DNA from: Pseudomonas viridiflava
GTDB lineage: Bacteria; Pseudomonadota; Gammaproteobacteria; Pseudomonadales; Pseudomonadaceae
Direction of reading: 5' to 3'
DNA: 64,000 bases
Assembly: GCF_900590885.1 (NCBI RefSeq)
Contig: NZ_UUON01000024.1
Location: 456,581-520,580, forward strand
A program made the position numbers and the translations under genes. The notes beneath the pieces were generated by a model that ran no database searches, was not told where the DNA came from, and worked only from the letters and a program-made list of their open reading frames with translations. Each line of letters starts with the position of its first letter. The first letter of the stretch is position 1. Shown piece by piece: positions 59,649 to 64,000 of the stretch.

Positions 59649-61817
59649 GTGCTTTCCCGTCTGTTCGCCCTGCCCTGCTACCTCCTTATCGCCCTGCTCA
59701 CCCTGCTGCCGCTCACACCTGCCCAGGCCGTGAGCCTGCCCGGCCTGCTGGGCAGCACCAACAAGAGCCAACCCCAGGCAGACGTGCCCCTCGGCCAGTC
59801 GCTGGACGAGGTGATCAAGACCCTGGAAAACGACCAGCAACGCACCCAGCTGTTGAGCGACCTGAAGAAGCTGCGCGAAGCCACGCAAAAGGCCCAACCC
59901 GCCGCCGAGCAAGGCGTGCTCGGGCTGATCGGCAGCACGCTGTCGGGCCTGGAGCAGCAGTTTTCCGGGGCCGACAGCCCGCTGGGGCGCTGGTCCAATG
60001 AAGTCGACCTGGCCAAGGATGAACTCAGCGCGCTGATGCTGCCGGCCAACGAATGGCTGCCGATCATCTTCGGTTTTGCCTTGATCCTGGCGGTGTGGAG
60101 CCTGCTGGCGGCCGCGCTGATCTGGCTCAGCCACCGCGTGCGCGAACGCTTCGGCCTGCCCGAGGAGCTGCCGCAACACCCACGCACCTGGGACATGCTG
60201 CGTTTTGCCCTGCGCAAACTGGGGCCATGGCTGATCGCGCTGGTGATCACCGTTTACCTGAGCTACGCGCTGCCGTCGTCACTGGGCAAATCCCTGGCGA
60301 TGGTGCTGGCCTATGCGCTGGTGGTCGGCACCTGTTTCTCGGCCATTTGCGTGATTGCGTTTTCATTGCTCGACGGCCCGCACCGTCACCGCGCGCTGTA
60401 TATCCTGCGTCACCAGGCGTTCCGCCCGCTGTGGTGGATCGGCAGCTTTGCCGCCTTCGGTGAAGCCTTGAGTGATCCACGATTGGTCGCCGCGCTCGGC
60501 CAGCACCTGGCCCACACCGCCGCGACGGTAGCCAATGTGATGGCGGCGCTGTCCACCGGCGTGTTTATCCTGCGATTCCGCCGCCCGATCGCGCACCTGA
60601 TCCGCAACCAGCCGCTGTCGCGTCGCCTCACCCGCCGCGCCCTCACCGACACGCTGTCGATCATCGGTTCCTTCTGGTACATCCCGGCGTTGCTGCTGGT
60701 GGGCATTTCGCTGTTCGCCACCTTCCTGTCCGCCGGCGACACCAGCACCGCCCTGCGCCAGTCACTGTTGTGCACGGTGTTGCTGGTGTTGTGCATGGTG
60801 ATCAACGGCCTGGTGCGCCGCCACGCCCTCAAGCCGCAACGCGGGCACAAGCGCCACGCGCTGTACTCCGAGCGCCTGAAAAGCTTCGTCTACACCCTGG
60901 CCCACCTGGTGGTGTGGCTGGTGTTTATCGAGTTGGGCCTGCGGGTGTGGGGCCTGTCGCTGATCCGCTTTACCGAAGGCGACGGCCATGAAGTCAGCGT
61001 CAAGCTGTTCGGCCTCGGTGGCACGCTGCTGTTTGCCTGGTTGATCTGGATTCTCAGCGACACCGCGATCCACCACGCCCTCACCCGCTCGCGCAAAGGC
61101 CTGGCCAACGCGCGTGCGCAGACCATGATGCCGCTGATCCGCAACGTGCTGTTCGTGACCATCTTTATCATCGCCGCGATCGTCGCCCTGGCGAACATGG
61201 GCATGAACGTCACGCCACTGCTGGCCGGTGCCGGTGTGATCGGCCTGGCCATCGGTTTTGGTGCGCAGTCGCTGGTGGCAGACCTGATCACCGGCCTGTT
61301 CATCATCATCGAAGACTCACTGGCCATCGATGACTACGTGGACGTCGGCGGCCACCTCGGCACTGTCGAAGGCCTGACCATCCGCACCGTGCGCCTGCGC
61401 GATATCGACGGCATCGTGCACACCATCCCGTTCAGTGAAATCAAGAGCATCAAGAACTACTCCCGGGAGTTCGGCTACGCGATTTTCCGCATCGCGATCC
61501 CCTACAACATGGAGATTGATGCCGCGATCAAGCTGATCCGCGAGGTCGGCCAGAAAATCCGCAACGACGCGCTGCAACGCCGCAATATCTGGTCGCCATT
61601 GGAGATTCAGGGTGTGGAAAGTTTCGAGTCCGGCAGCGCGATCCTGCGGGCGCGGTTCAAGACGGCGCCGATCAAGCAATGGGAAGTGTCGCGGGCGTTC
61701 AACTTGTCGCTCAAACGCCATCTGGACGAGGCCGGGCTGGACCTGGCTACACCGCGCTTGAGTGTGCAGGTGGTGACGGGGACGTCGGGCGGGTTGGCGA
61801 AAGAGGAAAACGCCTGA
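59649..61817 (+). CDS. large MscS family mechanosensitive channel
   Basis: 722 residues. Signal peptide (LLIALLTLLPLTPAQAVS, cleavage near 27), a periplasmic helical region (about 30-135), about ten to eleven membrane helices, and the MscS pore and beta domain near 520-640: LLAGAGVIGLAIGFGAQSLV then VDVGGHLGTVEGLTIRTVRL and TIPFSEIKSIKNYSRE. Similar in layout to YbiO-type channels that release solutes on osmotic downshock. The GTG start at 59649 has AAGG upstream. Confidence 0.92.
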   Translation: MLSRLFALPCYLLIALLTLLPLTPAQAVSLPGLLGSTNKSQPQADVPLGQSLDEVIKTLENDQQRTQLLSDLKKLREATQKAQPAAEQGVLGLIGSTLSGLEQQFSGADSPLGRWSNEVDLAKDELSALMLPANEWLPIIFGFALILAVWSLLAAALIWLSHRVRERFGLPEELPQHPRTWDMLRFALRKLGPWLIALVITVYLSYALPSSLGKSLAMVLAYALVVGTCFSAICVIAFSLLDGPHRHRALYILRHQAFRPLWWIGSFAAFGEALSDPRLVAALGQHLAHTAATVANVMAALSTGVFILRFRRPIAHLIRNQPLSRRLTRRALTDTLSIIGSFWYIPALLLVGISLFATFLSAGDTSTALRQSLLCTVLLVLCMVINGLVRRHALKPQRGHKRHALYSERLKSFVYTLAHLVVWLVFIELGLRVWGLSLIRFTEGDGHEVSVKLFGLGGTLLFAWLIWILSDTAIHHALTRSRKGLANARAQTMMPLIRNVLFVTIFIIAAIVALANMGMNVTPLLAGAGVIGLAIGFGAQSLVADLITGLFIIIEDSLAIDDYVDVGGHLGTVEGLTIRTVRLRDIDGIVHTIPFSEIKSIKNYSREFGYAIFRIAIPYNMEIDAAIKLIREVGQKIRNDALQRRNIWSPLEIQGVESFESGSAILRARFKTAPIKQWEVSRAFNLSLKRHLDEAGLDLATPRLSVQVVTGTSGGLAKEENA

Positions 61818-61837
61818 GCCATAGGCGTGAGTGTGTT

Positions 61838-61867
61838 GTGGCAAGGGAGCAAGCTCCCTCGCCACAG
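61838..61867. repeat. REP-like hairpin after the MscS-type gene
   Basis: TGTGGC-AAGGGAG-CAAG-CTCCCTC-GCCACA, a palindromic element of another REP class, between convergent genes. Confidence 0.8.
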
Positions 61868-61875
61868 CGGTTATG

Positions 61876-62097
61876 TCAGGCCAGCGCAGCGCCGTCCATC
61901 TTCTGGCGCAGGCTCAACGGGCGCATGTCGGTCCAGGTTTCCTCGATGTAGGCCAGGCATTCTTTCTTCAGGCCGCTTTTGCCAACGGTGCGCCAGCCTT
62001 CCGGCACGGCCTTGTAGTCGGGCCAGATGGAATACTGTTCTTCATGGTTGACCACTACCTGAAACAGGATGTCGTCGCGGTCAAATACTGAGGTCAT
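61876..62097 (-). CDS. MbtH-like NRPS accessory protein
   Basis: 73 residues from the ATG at 62097 ([20 protein letters not shown]). Invariant tryptophans and prolines of the family are seen in [19 protein letters not shown] and [15 protein letters not shown]. MbtH proteins bind and activate adenylation domains of peptide synthetases, here most likely those of pyoverdine. It is 82 bases downstream of pvdH on the same strand and probably in its operon. Confidence 0.94.
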   Translation of the reverse strand: MTSVFDRDDILFQVVVNHEEQYSIWPDYKAVPEGWRTVGKSGLKKECLAYIEETWTDMRPLSLRQKMDGAALA

Positions 62098-62179
62098 TGC
62101 TGTTCTCCATCGCTCAAAGGCTGGCTGCGCACCACGCGCAGCGCTGATATCTGTAGAAACGTACCAAGCGTGCGAAAAA

Positions 62180-63592
62180 TTAGAGGCTGGCGACCGCTGC
62201 CGCCAGCGCGCGCCCGAAGATCTCGGCCACGCGATCGACTTCAACGGCGGTGATCACCAGCGGCGGCAGGAAGCGCACCACGCTGCCATGCCGGCCGCCC
62301 AGCTCCAGGATCAGGCCGCGCTTGAGGCATTCACGCTGCACCAGCGGCGCCAATCGGCGATGCACCGGTGGGTGGCCCTGGATATCCGGCGTGCCAGCCG
62401 GGTCGACCAGTTCCACGCCCAGCATCAGCCCACGGCCACGAATATCCCCCAGGTGCAGGAAGTCGCGCTGCAGGATGCGCAGGTGTTCGCCCAGGCGCTC
62501 GCCCATCGCCGCCGCATGGCCGGGCAGGTCGTGTTCCTTGAGGTAGCGCATCACCGCTGAACCCGCCGCCATGGCCATCTGATTGCCACGGAAGGTCCCG
62601 GCATGGGCGCCGGGCAGCCAGGTATCGAGCCAGTCGCGATACACCACCACCGCCAGCGGCAGGCTGCCGCCGATGGCCTTGGACATCACCACCACGTCCG
62701 GGATGATGCCGGCGTGTTCGAAGGCAAACATCTTGCCGGTGCGACCGAAGCCGCTCTGGATTTCATCCACGATCAACGCCACACCCGCCTGCTCGGTGAT
62801 ACGCCGCAGGCCACGCAGCCAGTCGAGATCGGCCGGGATCACGCCGCCTTCGCCCTGGACCACTTCGACGATCACCGCCGCCGGCAACAACACCCCGGCT
62901 TCCGGGTCATTGAGCAGGTTTTCCAGGTAATGCAGGTTGACCCGCACACCTTCCGCGCCGCCCAGGCCGAACGGGCAACGGTAGTCATAAGGGAATGGCA
63001 GGAACTGCACGCCATTGCCGAGCAAGGCACCCAAGGGTTTTTTCGGCCCCAGGCTGCCCATCAGGCTCAACGCACCCTGGCTCATGCCGTGATAGCCGCC
63101 CTGGAACGACAGCACGGTGCTGCGGCCGGTGGCGGTGCGCACCAGCTTCAACGCGGCTTCCACCGCATCGGTGCCGGTGGGGCCGCAGAACTGGATCTTG
63201 GCTTCCCGCGCCAGCTCCGGTGGGAGCAGGCCGAACAGGTCTTGCACGAATTGGTCCTTGACCGGCGTGGTCAGGTCCAGGGTGTGCAGCGGCAATTCGT
63301 CCGCCAGCACTTGCTGGATGGCTTCGATAACCACCGGGTGGTTGTGCCCCAGCGCCAGAGTGCCGGCGCCGGCCAGGCAGTCGATGAACTGACGGCCTTC
63401 CACGTCTTCCACGTAAATACCCTTGGCACGCTTGAGCGCCAGGGGGATGCGCCGTGGGTAACTGCGGGCGTTGGACTCCTGCTGGCGCTGGCGGGCCAGC
63501 AGCGGGGTTTCGTCGAACTGGTAGAGCATTTCCACGGGTGCAGGGCTTGCGTGCACCGGGGCGTCTTCGATACGGCTGGTAGCGACTGACAT
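62180..63592 (-). CDS. pvdH: diaminobutyrate-2-oxoglutarate aminotransferase
   Basis: 470 residues, class III PLP aminotransferase making L-2,4-diaminobutyrate for pyoverdine. [20 protein letters not shown] near residue 140, [15 protein letters not shown] near 275 and the PLP lysine in [18 protein letters not shown] near 305. The start [11 protein letters not shown] at 63592 is preferred to longer frames. The linked mbtH gene and the PvdS-type promoter support the pyoverdine role over ectoine or other diaminobutyrate uses. Confidence 0.92.
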   Translation of the reverse strand: MSVATSRIEDAPVHASPAPVEMLYQFDETPLLARQRQQESNARSYPRRIPLALKRAKGIYVEDVEGRQFIDCLAGAGTLALGHNHPVVIEAIQQVLADELPLHTLDLTTPVKDQFVQDLFGLLPPELAREAKIQFCGPTGTDAVEAALKLVRTATGRSTVLSFQGGYHGMSQGALSLMGSLGPKKPLGALLGNGVQFLPFPYDYRCPFGLGGAEGVRVNLHYLENLLNDPEAGVLLPAAVIVEVVQGEGGVIPADLDWLRGLRRITEQAGVALIVDEIQSGFGRTGKMFAFEHAGIIPDVVVMSKAIGGSLPLAVVVYRDWLDTWLPGAHAGTFRGNQMAMAAGSAVMRYLKEHDLPGHAAAMGERLGEHLRILQRDFLHLGDIRGRGLMLGVELVDPAGTPDIQGHPPVHRRLAPLVQRECLKRGLILELGGRHGSVVRFLPPLVITAVEVDRVAEIFGRALAAAVASL

Positions 63593-63687
63593 CTCTCGAT
63601 CCCTCAATACGCTGATGATGGTGACCAAACTGCCGATCCGTTGGCGTCTGGCCCCAGGGGCATGCGCACGGATTTCCTGTTCTGGAA

Positions 63688-63711
63688 ACGCACCAGCGGG
63701 GGGGGGATTTA
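63688..63711 (-). promoter_or_regulatory. PvdS-dependent (iron-starvation) promoter of pvdH
   Basis: On the minus strand TAAAT (63711-63707), a 16-base spacer and CGT (63690-63688), matching the PvdS consensus TAAAT-N16/17-CGT. It lies 96 bases before the pvdH ATG. The spacer contains a run of nine C (nine G on the plus strand, 63698-63706). Confidence 0.8.
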
Positions 63712-63759
63712 GGGCTTGGGTGGTTTTTTGATTGGGGGTATATCCGTTATTTGGGTGAT

Positions 63760-64000
63760 GGCCGCCTATGGTTTCGCCCTTACGGCGACTCACTTTGGAA
63801 AAGCCCCAAAGTAAGCAAAGGGCTCTTGCCCCTACACTCGGCACCTCGCCTAGGCTCGGTGTGCCCGAACGAAGGCTTGAATCCGTGGGCCGCCGCGATG
63901 GGCCATCCTTGGCCCAGCGCGGCTAACCCGGCGTCCTGCCGGGTTACCCACGGATTCAAGCCTGCGTTCGGCCAGCGTGTTTAACGGGGCGCCTAAGATC
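63760..64000. repeat. highly structured intergenic repeat reaching the window edge
   Basis: No gene. An ACTTTGG/CCAAAGT hairpin (63792-63812) is followed by a 24-base inverted repeat (63866-63889 with 63947-63970, one mismatch) that encloses two further hairpins: GGGCC/GGCCC (about 63900-63915) and TAACCCGGC-GTCCT-GCCGGGTTA (63924-63946). I recall similar sequences between genes of other pseudomonads, but this was not checked. Confidence 0.7.

Noticed and set aside
12056..61867. Multiple GGGGGCTTGCCCCC units considered as a CRISPR array
   Set aside because: They are scattered over 50 kb at gene ends, are palindromic REP elements, and have no regular spacers or cas genes.
63866..63970. Cloverleaf-like fold considered as a tRNA
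   Set aside because: No T-loop consensus, no anticodon arm of the right size and no acceptor end; the outer stem of 24 pairs is far too long.
63751..63984. 77-codon open frame at the right edge
   Set aside because: It lies wholly within the hairpin-rich repeat and encodes no recognisable protein.

Overview
The window looks like chromosomal DNA from a member of the Pseudomonas fluorescens group. The reasons are high GC, Pseudomonas-type REP/REPIN elements (core GTGGGAGGGGGCTTGCCCCC) at many gene ends, an N-acetylglutaminylglutamine amide (NAGGN) osmolyte cluster, a pyoverdine precursor gene under a PvdS-type promoter, and a htrB-minCDE-rluA-apeB block in the order I remember from other pseudomonads. 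No transposase, prophage, CRISPR array, rRNA or tRNA gene was recognised. The species assignment is an inference.

Layout. 1-8.3 kb: the 3' part of a polyphosphate:AMP phosphotransferase gene (cut by the window edge), mnmC, and, convergent with it, a 1598-aa protein with an N-terminal toxin-like region, leucine-rich repeats and a C-terminal NEL-type E3 ubiquitin ligase domain. 8.5-13.4 kb: the NAGGN osmoprotectant genes (amidotransferase, synthetase, M42 peptidase). 13.4-21.7 kb: yheU, an rsmI-like csrA paralogue, an SDR, a DUF3309 mini-membrane protein, an LTA-synthase-like sulfatase-fold enzyme, a PLDc_N mini-protein, an ankyrin pair, an acyl-CoA synthetase and a DUF3509 gene. 21.7-31.2 kb: a LuxR-type mini-regulator, an acireductone dioxygenase homologue with lost metal ligands, an MFS transporter, aroC, a hydrolase, a membrane-tethered GNAT-like protein, prmB, an isochorismatase-like protein, smrA, folE and a glutaredoxin-like gene. 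31.2-37.5 kb: a LysR / CitMHS / AtuA cassette, a GST, and a divergent aminotransferase-MarR pair with two clear operators.

37.5-52.9 kb is a purine/urate catabolism region. It holds a purine permease (AzgA type), uraH, and puuE-uraD-alc-allA-puuD followed by a urate/xanthine permease and a Tsx/OmpK-like porin. Together these can take urate through 5-hydroxyisourate, OHCU, allantoin, allantoate and ureidoglycolate to glyoxylate and urea. Three copies of the palindrome TTGTAYACAA sit upstream of the permease, uraH and puuE and look like operators of one GntR/FadR-type regulator that is not encoded in the window. A LysE exporter gene and a very large (1731-aa) dermonecrotic-toxin-like protein gene lie inside this regulon.

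52.9-64 kb: patatin-like phospholipase, lpxL/htrB, minCDE, an RluA-type pseudouridine synthase, apeB, a small membrane protein, a large MscS-type channel, and mbtH-pvdH. The pvdH promoter matches the PvdS iron-starvation box and carries a run of nine identical bases between its two boxes, which could make it slip-variable. The right edge holds a highly structured repeat. The best candidates for undescribed biology are the two giant toxin-like proteins, which share a central module, the slippable PvdS promoter, and the stand-alone AtuA cassette.
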